This document shows positions 22,862-36,560 of a DNA stretch of 54,529 bases, piece by piece. The DNA lies in NCBI GenBank assembly GCA_049724395.1, contig JAUGWO010000199.1, forward strand, positions 1 to 54,529, written 5' to 3'. Positions within the stretch are counted from its first letter, which is position 1. Each line of letters opens with the position of its first letter. Origin of the DNA: Spongospora subterranea f. sp. subterranea (taxonomy: Eukaryota; Endomyxa: Phytomyxea; Phytomyxea; Plasmodiophorida). Both the position numbers and the translations under genes were made by a program. The notes under the pieces were generated by a model. The model saw only the letters and a program-made list of their open reading frames with translations. It made no database searches and was not told the DNA's origin.

Positions 22862-23165
22862 TCATGCAATAGAAATGAGCGCTTTCTTGGCGTTCAAAGC
22901 ACTGTTGAGATTGAGCCTGATTCGACCCCGTGATGAAATCCCAATCCTGAAAAGCAGTGAGTAAACCAAATGACGGTGTAGTTTCTTTGCAACTGGCCGA
23001 ACATAGTCGTTCCCGAACAATCCGACCGCAGCAACGAATTCGATGTAATTGTATAATCGCTTGGTCAGCAATTCTTTTTTCATCGGTTTTCCGTTGTCTT
23101 TCGGCTTTGTGAACGCGATCTTCGATTTATTTCGTTGCGAAATTAACTGAGATGTCATCTAAAAC
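22862..23165 (+). mobile_element. Penelope-like fragment, opposite orientation
   Basis: In the plus frame around 23050-23150 it reads LYNRLVSNSFFIGFPLSFGF. This matches LYDRLVSTSFSIGFPLSFEV of the Penelope-like piece on the other strand at 23940-24000. Thus a second, short copy of the same segment lies about 0.9 kb away in inverted orientation. Confidence 0.45.
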
Positions 23166-23560
23166 GGACTTTAAGATCGAGTTTAGCGTGTCTTCATGAC
23201 TTGACTGTCAATTTCTGTCTGGACGAGTAGCACGTTTCCAATGACGGCGACCGTGAAGTTGAGATAATCGGTTCTCGTTGCTCTTATTGTCGCTACAGTG
23301 GCTTGAAGAGTATTTATAGCACGTGACAATTTGTCTTTTCTAATAGCAATTGTGTTTTCAACAACTTGCTTTGATTTGCGGTTTGATCGGGATAATGGAT
23401 CTGCATAGCTTTGAGAGGTTTCTCCAGATAACAACTTTCGGGAGAAAGAATCGCTGTACGTGCAGATTCTGTAGTATTCTTCAATCTGGTATCGATGCCT
23501 GCGACCTTGAATTGGATAGCGGCTTGATGTTTGGCCGATTGGAAGATGTATTCTAGCATG
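23166..23560 (-). other. possible coding region, unrecognised
   Basis: Two overlapping minus-strand frames (LEYIFQSAKHQAAIQFKVAG and LSRAINTLQATVATIRATR) look coding-like, with a helical, Lys/Thr-rich character, but they do not resemble a known family and no start or splice pattern is clear. The phrase GATGTTTGGCCGATTGGA occurs at 23524 and again at 23634. Confidence 0.25.
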
Positions 23561-23789
23561 ACCCTAACACCATTCAGGGATACATTAAAGGTGAACTTCT
23601 TTGCCTTTCAAGAAAGAACTCACTTGATTATTGATGTTTGGCCGATTGGATGATGTAATTCACAATTGACTAGTGAGACAACCAGGGGAGAGAATGTAGC
23701 ATTTCTTTAGTAATGTCCCATCGCGATACCGTCTTTTTGTCTGTAAATGTTTGGACCAAACCAGAAGTAGTTATTGTTACAGATGAAAC

Positions 23790-24300
23790 TGAAGGTTTTT
23801 ACATGGATGGGGGTTCTTTGTGGTGTTCTGAATGATTTCGTGTAGACGGTTGAGCTTCATTGGTGTAGAGACTACTAACATCGGCGGTGACTAGCACATG
23901 ATCGTCTGGGATTATGATGTTTTCCAAACGATTGATGAATACTTCGAAAGACAAAGGAAAGCCGATGGAAAACGAAGTGCTAACCAAGCGATCATACAAT
24001 CAACTCGAGCAGATCCTACAAAGACTATTCGTCAGGCCATTAAACAACACTCCAGTAAGCCAAAAAATGCTCAAGGCGAACGTTGTCAGGAGGATTGACC
24101 ATTTGGTAGTGATCCAGGGGGAGCACCAATTATGGGTCTGCTTGAAGTACCCGGTTTATGAAGTTTCGGAAGGATGTGAAATTTGGGTAGTTTTTCAAGT
24201 GGGCAGTCTTCGAGAAATTTGTCCATCTGTTTCGTACATTCCATGGCGAAATCATCCTTAAGTTCGCAGTATTCTTCTTTAAGGAATTGAATGAGGATGT
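23790..24300 (-). mobile_element. Penelope-like retroelement reverse transcriptase remnant
   Basis: Minus strand: FHILPKLHKPGTSSRPIIGAP near 24200-24110 is the N-terminal motif of Penelope-like reverse transcriptase. It is followed by LVSTSFSIGFPLSF and then DDHVLVTADVSSLYTN near 23890-23840, the motif carrying the first catalytic Asp region. The catalytic core and any GIY-YIG endonuclease are not seen here. Non-LTR family; truncated and decayed. Confidence 0.65.
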
Positions 24301-24387
24301 TCCAGAAATTGGTGCAGATGGGCTCTAAATATCTTGGTTATTCAGATGTTTCAGGACTATCTACTGTAGCTACAATCGCGGGGAGGT

Positions 24388-24465
24388 CTATCTGTCAGTC
24401 GACAACGAACTCCCGCGATTGATCTGTCAGTCGACAACGAATTCCCACGATTGATCCATCAGTCG
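24388..24465 (+). repeat. short tandem repeat, ~32-bp unit
   Basis: TCTGTCAGTCGACAACGAA is followed by CTCCC or TTCCC and a CGATTGA end. There are two full units and a partial third. Confidence 0.7.
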
Positions 24466-25082
24466 CTAGTGTACACATGCGCACTGTCAGGTTTGACTTT
24501 AGGGTACGTGTGCTAAAGGATCCCCCTGAATATCCGCCATTGCCAGCTTCGTTGATTATGTGTTCCCGAAAGCTCCTTTGCAAACCCAGCTTAACTCGAA
24601 TATTCAGTTGATGAACGCAAGGCATGAGTCCATTAACGTATGGATGAGAAATTTTGGATGTCTGTCAATGCGTTTGTTCAGGTACGGACGGAATTTTCAT
24701 CCAACTTGTTTCACAGCTTGCGTTATATCTGGTGCAGTTGCTGATGAAAACCGAGCCACTTTTTGATCTTATTCCGGGACTGAAAAAAAAAACGAGAAAC
24801 TGCTCGCCGACATGGAGAGTAAATACAACTGTAAAAAAATAAAAATTGTGGCTGTTGATTCGGCGTAAATCAAGCTACTCTTCGCAAAAAGTGAGTCTTA
24901 CCGCAGCCTCCTGCGCGCGTCATTCCCACGCTGAAAATTAGTGAACACGTATTTAGTATGTAAATAAATAAATACACCTACACAAACTTGTGCAGTTAAG
25001 CCGTCATTTCTGCCTTAAGTCTGCGTTTTGTTGGCAAAACCAAGAACGGTTGGTCTGCCAACCTCCCCGCCCATTGGCAGCG
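24466..25082. promoter_or_regulatory. likely 5' flank of the DOP1 gene
   Basis: No coding feature is supported. A short ORF at 24990-25082 precedes the DOP1 ATG. The region should hold the promoter or 5' UTR, but no TATA or other specific element was identified. Confidence 0.3.
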
Positions 25083-28000
25083 ATGTCGCTTCGATCTTCT
25101 AGGTCGGCAGCAGAAGCTGCACAGAGACAGCATCCTCGCCTCAGAGCATTCCACGATGCTATGGCAACCGCTATGCAGGTAGGTCTCCTCATATTGTGTT
25201 CGTCCCAACTTTAGACAGCAGTCCTCAATATAGCCTTGCTTCAATGAAATGCATCATAATGGTCACTCGTGAATTTAAGTTAGCTGAACAGCTTGTCCCT
25301 GTTGCCTTTTTACTCCATTTCTTCGTTTTGCATTCCAGATAGATTACTCACTTATTATGTAGGCCTTTGAGAAAGCTCGTGAATGGCCGGTACTACGTTA
25401 AAAGTCAATTTTCAAAATTTTAATTCTGTATAGGACCTGATTAAATGTCTCGGTCGCGTTAACAAAGTTCTGTCTAAATTCTCTCATATTGAACACGTTC
25501 CAATGGCCCTGACCGTCAGCAAACGGTCTGCAGCTTTACGTTTTTTCATTGCCATTGTCAACACATAATGTCATGCTTTAGATTAGCTCAATGCCTGAAT
25601 CCTGTTTTACCCGGTGGCGTTCATTTGAAAACGTTGGAGACGTATCGGGTCATTCTCGAACGTATAGGACCTAAGCGTCTTTTACAAGTACAATTTTCCA
25701 ATACTTCGAATTTTGAGTATTCACATTTTTCTTTTCCAGGATCTTTCGCTCTATTCAACAGGGTTATTTCCACTGTTCTCGTATGCCTCCACCCGGGTCA
25801 AACCTGATTTGCTTGAGATTTACGAAAATTACTACATTAAATTGGGCCAAGGTCTTCTTCCTTGTCTTTCTGGATTCATTCTTGCTGTATTACCAGGTAA
25901 CACGACTCTTATCGAACGCGGTTCTCACAGTTTTGGTTGCATATCAGAAACTAATTGGGAAGTTGGTCGCTTTTTTGGTCGTTATCAAGTCTCTATCATC
26001 AATCAGTTAAATTAAGTGTCTCAGGTCTGGAAGAAGGCTCTGGGGACGTGTACGCCAGGACGTTGAAATTGCTGGGTCAGTCATTTTCACCAGTCATTCT
26101 ACGAATTTATCTTTTGTATCAATGTTTGTGCTGAGAATTAATTAGTTGTTGGCCAAAATATGGCTGTCAGTAATTTGTTTTATAGAGGAGACGCGTCAAC
26201 AAGTCAGTGGTCCCTTATTCGCACTCGCTCTCTGGCGATGCCTGCTTCAATGCCCAACGGCCCGGGCATCGGCGTTACGCTTTATCGTGGCCACCATTCC
26301 ACCAACTGGCACTCCAGAACTTGAGCGTTACCTTCCCCTGAAACGTTCTCTCGCTATTGAGGTTTCTTCTTCCTATGCTTAACAATTTGGTTGTTTTCAC
26401 AGCAACCGTTTGCTTAGGCGATTGTGGCAGCGCTTCATGATCGTGACGTCCTAGTGCAGCGCGTCATGTTTGATCTGTTAATTTCACATTTTCCTTTAGT
26501 GGTATCGGTTTTCACTCGAAATGAATTAATCTACCTTGGTAATAAGCAGTGCTTTGTCTTTTTTGTTGAATATAGTTTTCAGTACTTTGCTTCACAATTT
26601 TTTAAGCATTGTAATCGCTTCTTAAGCGTATTTTCGTAACCGCACATATAACATCTACCTGACACAAGGTTATGATAATGGATCTTCGATTCAGCCAGAT
26701 TTTTGCGTTTTCGAATTCCAGTCGTTAAACAAACTGTTTTTTTCTTCAATCCTTCAATATAGGTTGTAAAGTTCGACGTTGAGAATTTCAGCAGAATTTT
26801 CTTATTCCGACATTGTCGATTTCTGCTTAGTTCAAGCCACATTGCCTGTTATTTTACGACGAGAGACATCTGTCAATAGGCGCCTATATTCGTGGCTATT
26901 GGGGAAAGGGGTTGATCAGGATGCCGGAGCTGGAGGAGCTGGTATTTCAGAGTTGACCGACGACACATTGGATATGTTGGTCAAATCGCTCATCAAAACT
27001 ATGATCGATCCGCAAACATGTTCCGAGGACGCTGCTCAATCTTTTAACATTGCGCGAACTCTGATGGAGCGAGAGGTAGTTTTCTATTTGGTTCTCGTCT
27101 CGCAATAATCTGCTGTTTTATCTCGAAAGAGTCATTTGTTTTTCAATTGACTGCTCCTTAAACTGATTCTTGAACGCCGTTCGACTAACAGTATATTTAC
27201 TCAGGAAATTCAAATGAGCTCGTTCTTGAGTAGGATTTCCATACCGCTCATCGGGTATGCTTATCAATATAACTGTCATGATTCTGAACGTATGTACATG
27301 TTTTGCTAAAAAAATGTTCTCCATGATGTATACGTTCTTCGCAAACTTCCTCGAAATAATACTTTTTGATTCAATTGGTTGTATTCTATCTTCTCCTGAA
27401 AATCACTGTTTCCGTCCGTTTTTCATCTTTTGACTTTCTGTTGTCTGAGGAACAATATCTGTTCCATTATAGTGACTAGTTTTTTCACAAACCGTTATTA
27501 ACTTATGCGATTTCTAGATTCTGGAAGCAACGCCACCATTTCCCAGGCCGTTCTGAAATCCGCCCAACTGTTTTTCAATCAGGTCGATCTCGACCGGATA
27601 TGGGCTTCATTGACGTCAGCGCTAACCGCCGCATTCGGAAATATGAATCTTGATGAGAAAAAGAGGTCCGTATTGATTGAGTCTGACGACGATGACGAGA
27701 ATCATCGTCTTCTTGCCGATGAAACGCACGCTCGGAATCGTGTCTATACTATCAATCTTATAGACTTTGCTCTGGACTTTCTTCCAATGCATTTCGATAA
27801 TGTCAGCTCAGACTTTTGTTGCACCAGCTCGTTGTTAACAGATAATCAGAAATCATTAGTTTCGTTTTCAATATTAACCAGGATAGTTTTTTCACGTGCT
27901 CAGTCTTATGCATTTCTCTTTTGCTGTTTGAGTCGTAAGATCGACGGTGCTCCAATATTTACATGGTGTCCACAGGATGATAGCGGCCCGAATATTATCC

Positions 28001-31000
28001 CGAACTTGATCGACGCCACTTTGAAAGGCCTTTACAAGTACCTTCAGTTTATTTGTTGCGTCAATTGACGGCCGGTAACACTGATTCAGTTTTTTTAGCA
28101 CATCGTGGGATAGCGCCATCGAGGAGTTCACTCGAACAGTTCTATTTGTTACAAAGCTTTTATCGGCCAAATTTGCTCCTTATCATGGCAACGCTGTCTT
28201 GGCCGAATGGGACTCCTTTCTCGTCTCAGTTTCATTACCGCGGGCCGACAACATTACCGATATGTTTCGAAGCTCAGTAATTCTCTGCTCCCCATTACCG
28301 CCGGTACTCCATGCTGCTCTTTTTTTTAAATTTACAATATGATGAACACGGTTGCGTTCTCCAGAATTCTAAATCAATGTTTACATGGTTTTTATGTTTG
28401 AGTTCAATCGATGTTCCGATTGTATTTTTATATGATAATACAAGTGCACGTGTGTTGTACATAAACTGCCGACGTTCTGCAAATTCTCCAGATTTTTATT
28501 TGGTTCAGTGCAGAAATTTTTTTGCTGTTATGTTCGTGACATGTTTCAGAGCGTATTTTCCGCCAATTGAGGTTACGAATTTTTTTGAATCTGCTCGATT
28601 ACTCAGCCATGCGCATGTGGTTTCCCGTTTGAATCCGTATTTTGTTGCGATTTTTCATTTTCACGGTTCGGTTTTCTCGATTTAGACGTCGTCCTTGGAG
28701 AAGGCGCTTCGCTCCATTGATGCCCCTGCAGCCGCTCCACAGGCATACCTCAGCGCCATAACCCTGCTTTTCGACCTGTTTCACACACTGCTGTTGCGCG
28801 GCCTGAAATGTGATCAGCATTTTCGTCATGCCTCGCGATATTGTCACTATGTGCTGGAGTTTGCTTTATCACAGCAACCGGAGTTGGCCTGCATCGGTAA
28901 TGGCTCTGGCGTCTATTTCATTCTTTCACCTCTGCTCTCTCGTACCTCGATAACCCATAAAATTTTTTTCTCTGTTCAAGTTCTGTTCTGTTAAACGAAT
29001 TTTATTAAATTTGCTGACTCTTTGTTTTGCCATAGGGGTTGAGGCGTGGGTCCGATTGGTTAACGTCGGTGTGTTCGAGAAGCAACAGGTCGCTTGCATC
29101 AATGTCGCACAGCATCTCTGGGGTCTCATCGGAAGTAAAGTCTCCACAGATATACACTCGCGGGTATATCGATCTATATCGCCTTTTACCCACCTGTTTC
29201 TATCGCTTTGTCTTCTCGACTTGTTTTCCACGCTCATTTATCATGCAATTTTGGCTGGTTTTCGTTTATTTATCTGTGGTTTAGGTAGCGTTGTTGCTAT
29301 CGCATCTTTATGGACTTTGCCCTCAGCTCTGCGAAGCTGTTGTCGCAAACGCCATGCTGCATCCAGTGCATAGTGAAGATGTTGACGACTCTTATGAGGG
29401 CTATCGTCGGTATTCGGCTACACTTGTTCCCAAATTGCTGTTGAACAGATTTTCGATCCCTTACTTTGTGACCATTTGACAGTGTTTTTTGCATCTTTTT
29501 TTTTCGAAATCAATTTTTTGAACCCTTTCTTCATCGTATTACTTTTTCAAAGGTGGTGGAAACACCCTGCAAATGTGTATCGTCGGAATCTCTCGATTTT
29601 TCACATATCTTGTCATTAATTCTGCAACCAGTTTCGCTCGGCTATGGCATCTTCTGTCTTCATTCAGCCAACCGGACCAGCTGTGCGAATGGTTTATCAA
29701 TGGACTTAGTCTCATATTGGATGTTATTGATGATGAACGTGTTCCGGTGCGTTTGATCGCTCTAGAATTCCTTATGGAGGCTTCCTCCAATATATATAGG
29801 TAATTTTTTATTTGCTCTGCCATCGCTTTTTGTACACTCAATTTTTTCATCATCTCCTGCCTTTGGGTCGTTTGCTCTTCCTTCATCACAAGTTTAAAAT
29901 TTTTTTTTGGGAGCTTGTTTCAGGTGCCTAACGTGTGTTGTTTTTGATCTTGCGCCTTCACGGTGCATTCGTGTTACAAACGTACAACATCATATGTTCT
30001 ATTTGCTCTGCCATCGCTTTTGTACACTCAATTTTTTCATCATCGTCCTGCCTTTGGGTCGTTTGCACTTCCTTCATCACAAGTTTAAAAATCTTTTTTT
30101 GGGAGCTTGTTTCAGGTGCCTAACGTGTGTTGTTTTTGATCTTGCGCCTTCACGGTGCATTCGTGGTACAAACGTGCAACATCATATGTCCAGCTCCGTT
30201 TTTTTCGTTTCTCGTGAGCTGTATTTTTTCTCGATTATTTCAGTTGTTCGACAATATTTTCTCATCACTTCACTTTCAAGGAATCGACTGTATACTTTGT
30301 CATGTTATTCTCCGCAGAGTCTTAGACCCTGTCCTGCTCATTTTGCTTTGCCCATCAACGCTTCGGTCTTGTCCGGATCTCCACTACGAGGATGAGTTCG
30401 ATACTATGGTGGCCAATCACATGCTTTATCGTCTACACGCCATGTTTGCATCTGCTCATGGTCCTGGTTTAATCTTAAAGGCGGGGCTTTCACAATTTCA
30501 AAATAGCGCCCTGATCTCCTTGCTGAAACGCCATCAACATCACAGTAATGATCCCAATCGAAAACTCACCTACTTCACATAACTAGTTACATTTTTCCGT
30601 GAAATATCCATTTCTCTTTCAGGCTCTTTTTACGTGATCATGGTTCCATCACTATGTTTCCGTATTCTTTTTTCCATTTGTTCGTGGCCAGTTGATCATT
30701 TCACAGATTTCTCATTTGGTATTGTTATCCAGATGCCAAACTGTCGCCTGACCAGAATCTTGTTCTTCCATCGGCAATCTCATACCTAGACGTCGTATTC
30801 TGGGTCGCTCTAAGGTTCATGCAGGGAGTGGCACCCACTGGAGCGTCTTGCTCATTCCGGTGCGCGCGTTTTCATTTGCAATTCGCGGAAGCTTTTCTTA
30901 TCAAGCGTATTTTTATACTCCTCAAATTAGGTTTCGTTTCGTTAATTGCCCTTTCAATTTTTATAGAAAATCTGTTCTCATCGCTTTATTTCCTTTCGAT

Positions 31001-34000
31001 TTACATTTGGTTTAATCAATATTAGTGCGGTTTCAAATTTTGAAAAGTTGCTAGATTGTCTAATGATGATGTTCGCCTTGCTGCTGTGGACCTACTCGTT
31101 CAATTGGTTGCCGTCTCTTCGCAATTGACATCTCAACAAACCAAGCCCCTCCCTACACTGTCTGATTCCGCAACAAGCATTGTTCAGATCTACGACTGCA
31201 TACGCCAGATTGGGGTGCCCACTTTGCACACGTTGTCAGCCAGTCTCGACTCTCATCAATGCAATATGCAGGTAATCATTACTTCCATTATGTCCATTTA
31301 TCCTTGTGGTTTGCTCTGGTCGACTCTTTAATTTGTGGTAGTTTTCTTGCAATCCCTTTTTTCGAAAAAAATGAAGGATGTAATGGTTTTCTGCATTGTT
31401 TCTCTCCTTCGTTAACTCAGGTGTGTTTTTTTTCTTGAGGTCGCGCTGTTACGTCTTCTTCGTCACATAATCCTAGATTCCAGTTTGAACGGGTCGTCTC
31501 GTGGCAGCGCTGCATCTCTCTGCATGTCGCCCGCATTTGTTTCAACGCTTCTTTCGGGCATTCAGCAATCTCACTCTGCCGGGGACATTGACAATCGCGG
31601 CATGCTTAAACATTGGATCGGGTGGCGTTGAATATCGTGAATTCAACCCCGACAAGCTTATTTTATTGATTTCAGATTCGTATTATCTGTACTTCCACAT
31701 TTACAGACAGCGTTGGGATCTGTAGCCTTTGCTGTGCTCAATGTTCTATGTGAACAGGTGTGTCAATGATCAAATTGCCCTATTTCTTTTTTTTCAATCT
31801 TGGTCTGCCCTTCGCTTTCCTGTTCAGATCCGCCAAATATCTAACCCCAACGATGACGCCCTACCCATTCTTTTACATGGCGCTCGCGGAATTGTCCATT
31901 ATTGTCTTCTCGAGGCTTCTTCCACTCACTCTCCTATTCCGGCTCTTCCACTGTCCTCCGCCAGTCCATCAGGTTGTGCAATTTGCACCTCGATTATTTA
32001 GTTTTTCATGTTTTTTTCTCAGCTGCCGCAAACCCATCGGTCTTTGGGTTCTTGGGTGGAATTTTCTCAACTTCCGGGAATGTTTCTCGTACTGATGCTG
32101 AAAGTAACGGGACAGCACGCAGCTGCTTAGATGCATCTTATGCCGGAAACGCAGTTCAAGGACTTCTTCCGTTAGTCGTCGAGGTTGTTGCTCGTCTGTT
32201 CCGACGTTTCGCATATTTTTATTTTGTGGGAACAGTGTTAAACAAAATACGCAAATCATATATTCTATTTAAATGTGTTGATTTCTAGAGTTTTTCAGGC
32301 TGTTGTCTACGTTTGGTCAATCTTGACCGTGAGGCCGCGTCGTAGTCTGTCCCATGCTGATGTCCTAATACTGAATCATAGTTTTAACGTGGTAAGTTTT
32401 CGTAACATTAGTGTGACAATGCTTAACCTGAGGTCCATTTCCGTTCTCAGAAGCCTTCGGATGTTCCTGACCTCATCATTAGCTTTCTCAATCCGCTGTT
32501 AGCCCAATCTCCCACAGTTATGATTTCTTCGTTTCTATCGTGTAAACAATTCTGGACGCGTTCCGTCAGCAACAAAAAATTTGGTGAATATCTGAATCAT
32601 CCTGATGGAGTCTGTCTTCATACAATGGTGCAGGATCGGATATGACTGTTATCTGCGGTCTTCTCGAGGCGTTGCCTTCTGCGAGCCCGGAATGCATTGT
32701 TTCCGGTTTGGTAGCGATTTCTAGCGCTGTCCGAGAGTCTCCTGCATCCCCCGCATTGGCATCTCAGCCATCTGATATTGCAATGCTGCACTTCCTTGGA
32801 TCAGTATATCCATCATTGTAAAACAACTGTCAAACTGGTAAATCCGATTTGTGACATTTTTACACACAAAGTGGTTCGAGTTCGTAATGTTTTTCCCAGA
32901 TCTATTTTCATTTTTTTATTCTTCATCGAGTTAATCTGTTTCTGTTTCATTACAGACTGAAGTTTGGCCGCGATTGACGCAATTGCTGAAACTTTTTTTG
33001 CCGTCTTCCTCCAACTTGTAGGCTGTATCTGTGAGTCAAATCGCTCTTGCTTCTGACCAGTTTTTTTTCATGTAGCACTTCTACATCGATGATGTTTCCT
33101 GTACTATTGCTTTCTGTAGCTCACGAATTCGCCCATCGGACCACATGGAACAAACTTGACATCAAGTCGTTGAAGGACGCGCGCGATACCATCCAGTCGT
33201 TATTGATCACCTGCGCCAACCAAACCGTCAAGGTATTCGTCTGAGGTCTTTTTCTTCGTCTGTTTGTTCACATAATTGTATTCAAGTTTTGTTTGACGAT
33301 CGCAGGCGACGTTAATCTGGTTATTTTCTCAAATCCATTTCCCGATAGAGAAATCGTCTTCCAAATTTTTTGTATTCGCGCCCTTACACTCAGTTCGAAT
33401 CCATTTGTGTGCTCTCCGTTTCCACGCTCCTCCCAAATTTTTCGCCTTCTTATTGCTTGACAACTAGACTGAATGATATATCCCAGGGTACCACTGAAGT
33501 CCCAGTTCCTGATGGAGCTCCGCTCCCGTCGATCTTGCAGTTTCAAGCAGATTCGAGCGAGGTTGACGATGACGATGATTCGCCACCTTTGCCCAGCGTA
33601 AATCCCACTCTGTCTGATTCTGCCCTCATCAATGACGTACGTGGCTGTTGTTTATCAGTGGATTCATTTGGATTCACCTCCTTCAACGTTCCGTCTTCTG
33701 ATTTCACGTTCACTCGCCAACGTCGGCTCCGATTTGGTTCGATTGGTTTGGCCGAACGGGGTCCCGGAAGACGACGAGAGGTGAATTGTTTTCAACTCAA
33801 TTCGGGGCATTTTACCGTATTCTGGTCGACGTAATTTGAACATTGTTTCATCGCAGCTCAAAGATTTGCTTGTTTCCAATTGCCCTCGTTGGTCGAGGTT
33901 TTTATGTAACTACCCTGCTTGTTCCAATTTCGAATACTTGAAGTTGTTCATCTGACTGGTTTTTATTTTATTTTTTTTCTGCCAAAATCAGGCTCACCCC

Positions 34001-36560
34001 GCCCGTGTTTTTTATGCCTTGACGAGCTCTGAACTTATATGAGTAGAGCGTGCTCGGTCGTTGGGTCTATATTGCCATCCGCAATGGCCAATATTGAGGT
34101 CCGGACCGTAGAGCATATTGAGTATGCGGCCGCGTCTGCATACCTTCTGGCCACATTTTCCACCAATAAGGTAATACTGCATTATTTTTCTTTGTAAATT
34201 TTTCCGGATGGAGTTTCTGACTTTCAAGCCCTTTTCCGCACGTCGGAGTTATCTTCGCATAGTTCAAAGCATCAAGTTCTTATGGATTGCATTTTTTCAG
34301 TTTGCTATTTGTTTTTGACCAGAATCCTTTCTGGTTTTTGCTAATGTCATTGTGGATAGTTCAAGTTCTGCCTGAAGGTGTTCCGCAAAGATGTCTGGTC
34401 CGCTTTCCAACACAACGATTTTTTCAACACTAGCGTGGAGGCGTTATTGCATTGGCGGACGATTCTCTCCCAGATCGTTACAGAGGTCATCTAACATCTC
34501 TTGCACATTTTTGACAACGATTTGTTCGCTTTTCCAGCCGCCAACCGCGTTTTGATTCTCCTTGTGGTCTGTTTTCTTAACGGAGTAATTGTGATCATTA
34601 GGATCCCTCGCTGCTGACAGAGCAATTGATGGGTCGTCCTATCAACTCCCAGGTTTTAATGTTCACATCACATCGGGCCGATGTTCTTGCCCGCACTCGT
34701 CAGATGAAACGCCTCACGTTCATGATCCATGCCGGTCGCATAGACGAATACGCTCGCCATCTGCCGACAATTGTCGAAAAGGTAACCCCCTAAATTTGTT
34801 TTTCCGTTGTTAAGAGCCGTAGCTTTTTTTATGATTTGTTTCTCGTATGAAAGATTTGAATTTCTCGTAGTTGGTGGAATCTTTGAAAATGGAGGACGCG
34901 ATTCTGCTGCAGATCCACGTTTTGCAATGCGTTCGGGTCTTGCTTGCGCGTATCAGCCCCGAACATTTAACTCTGCTCTGGTTAATGCTGCAAATGATCA
35001 CCGGAACTTCAAATCCTGATTTGTTTCAGGCCTGTTGTTCTGATGGAGTTAATTTCGATTCTAGATGAGAGCAACGACCTCGCGTTGCTCTTGGAAGTCT
35101 GTAAATTCATTGATCTAGTTCTAGGTAAATTAATTGTCCCTTAGTGATTTTCAAATTTTTTTTTCCAAATATCGCCAAAAAAGTTTTCAATGTTATTACT
35201 TCGACTTGTCGATTCGTTTGCGTTCCATGTTTTAAATGTTGCATTGTGGTTTGTTTTTCGCGCCGTGGTCGAGCATTATCAACGAATTTTCTCTGCCAAT
35301 GACGCCAGTTCTCTGTTTGACGAAGCCTTCGACCGATTTTATCAATCCCTGATATTTTTTCGTATTAATGGCTGTTACAGTACTCTTGCCTTCGCATTTC
35401 CATCTGTATCAGTGGATGTTCATAATTGACCGGCTCGCTCTCCAACCCGGTCTTGACGAGCCCCAGCCATCGGTAGCGCCTGTCGAATCTGCGAGCGATT
35501 TCAATGTACTACTTACTACACTCAACACGGTCGTTTGTCGGTTTTCAAGACGCGATTTTTTCCCAACTCACAGTTTTTTTTGCGTTTGTTCAAGTCGATT
35601 TTCACATTGTAAACTTCAATTGCCTCAATGTTTACGGTTGACGCGTGAACCTCTATATCAAGTTTGACTTTTTACCAGCAGATGAATGTGGAAGACGTGG
35701 AGATTGCACGCCTGTGCAGTTACAACCCGTACAACAGCTTCCAGCCGCATATACGCCTCCTGTGTCATCGCCTTCGTGACGATTCCAGCGCATCCACTCA
35801 CTCTTGTACATCCCACACAACGATCGCTGATCATTTTATGACCTTTGTTTTCCTACCATTTGTATATCTTTCTTTTTTCTCTGCGACTCAATCGTAGTTT
35901 CGCTTATTCGTAACAATAGATGACTTCTGATGCAATTCGCCAAGTATTTTGATTTTCAAGCAATTTTCTAGTTTAATCAAAATTATCCTCTTCGTAATTG
36001 TCCAATTTTCTTTGGGTGTAATTAGCCATCAAATCGATCGTTTGAGGCTATTAATTTAGCACTCTCTCGTCGTCTATCTGGCCCCGATGGTGTAGACTTA
36101 GCCCAGTTAACGCTGTCGTCGTCGCCGACCATAAACCCCGCGCTGCGTCGCCCGCTGCTGGGGATCCGTCAGCTCACATCGATTTCGCAGTTGAAACAGT
36201 TCCACTACGAGGTAATTATTTTCTCAGAGTCGATTTTACTAGTTGAAAAATCAAAAACAATGGTGTTGCCGATTCGAATGTCGAAGAAGCGTGTCCGCGT
36301 TTTCAGTTGTTGTCAAAAACGATATTTTTTTGCAACGACGTTGATTGCATTTCTGCACTGTGAAGCGGTCGCGATTTGAAATTGACATTGTTTAGGTCAG
36401 TGCACATGTTTCCATGCAAAGCGTCACGGCCATACCACCGGATCTTGTTTTTATTGACCACTTGCTCTTGGCCGATTTCGTCGGTTTCGAGGGCGGTGCT
36501 GTACCGGAACAAGTTGCCCCTTCGGAGTCGGCAGTGCCGCCTCTTTACAACCAGCAATGA
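25083..36560 (+). CDS. DOP1: DOP1/Dopey family protein (pad-1-like), many exons
   Basis: Conserved animal gene. Exons fixed by frame include 25083-25179, 25525 (end of exon 3), 25582-25687, 25740-25896, 26025-26075, 26186-26361 and 26418-26498. The product starts [16 protein letters not shown]. It then reads the Dopey N-terminal signature: [20 protein letters not shown], then [42 protein letters not shown], and [16 protein letters not shown] near 26880. Later conserved blocks are [14 protein letters not shown] (31900), [13 protein letters not shown] (34410) and [20 protein letters not shown] (34930). The last is [19 protein letters not shown] with a C-terminus ending YNQQ, stop 36558-36560. 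DOP1 proteins act with MON2 in endosome-to-Golgi membrane traffic; the C. elegans orthologue is pad-1. Introns are T-rich with TTTCAG-like acceptors. Not all exons were resolved. Confidence 0.9.
29811..30190 (+). repeat. tandem duplication inside the DOP1 gene
   Basis: Two direct copies of about 190 bp (29811-30000 and 30002-30190) differ at only a few positions. Each holds a T-rich intron-like part ending GTTTCAG, followed by a possible exon ([16 protein letters not shown]). The duplication falls between the exon ending EASSNIYR and the one reading [15 protein letters not shown]. Confidence 0.85.
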
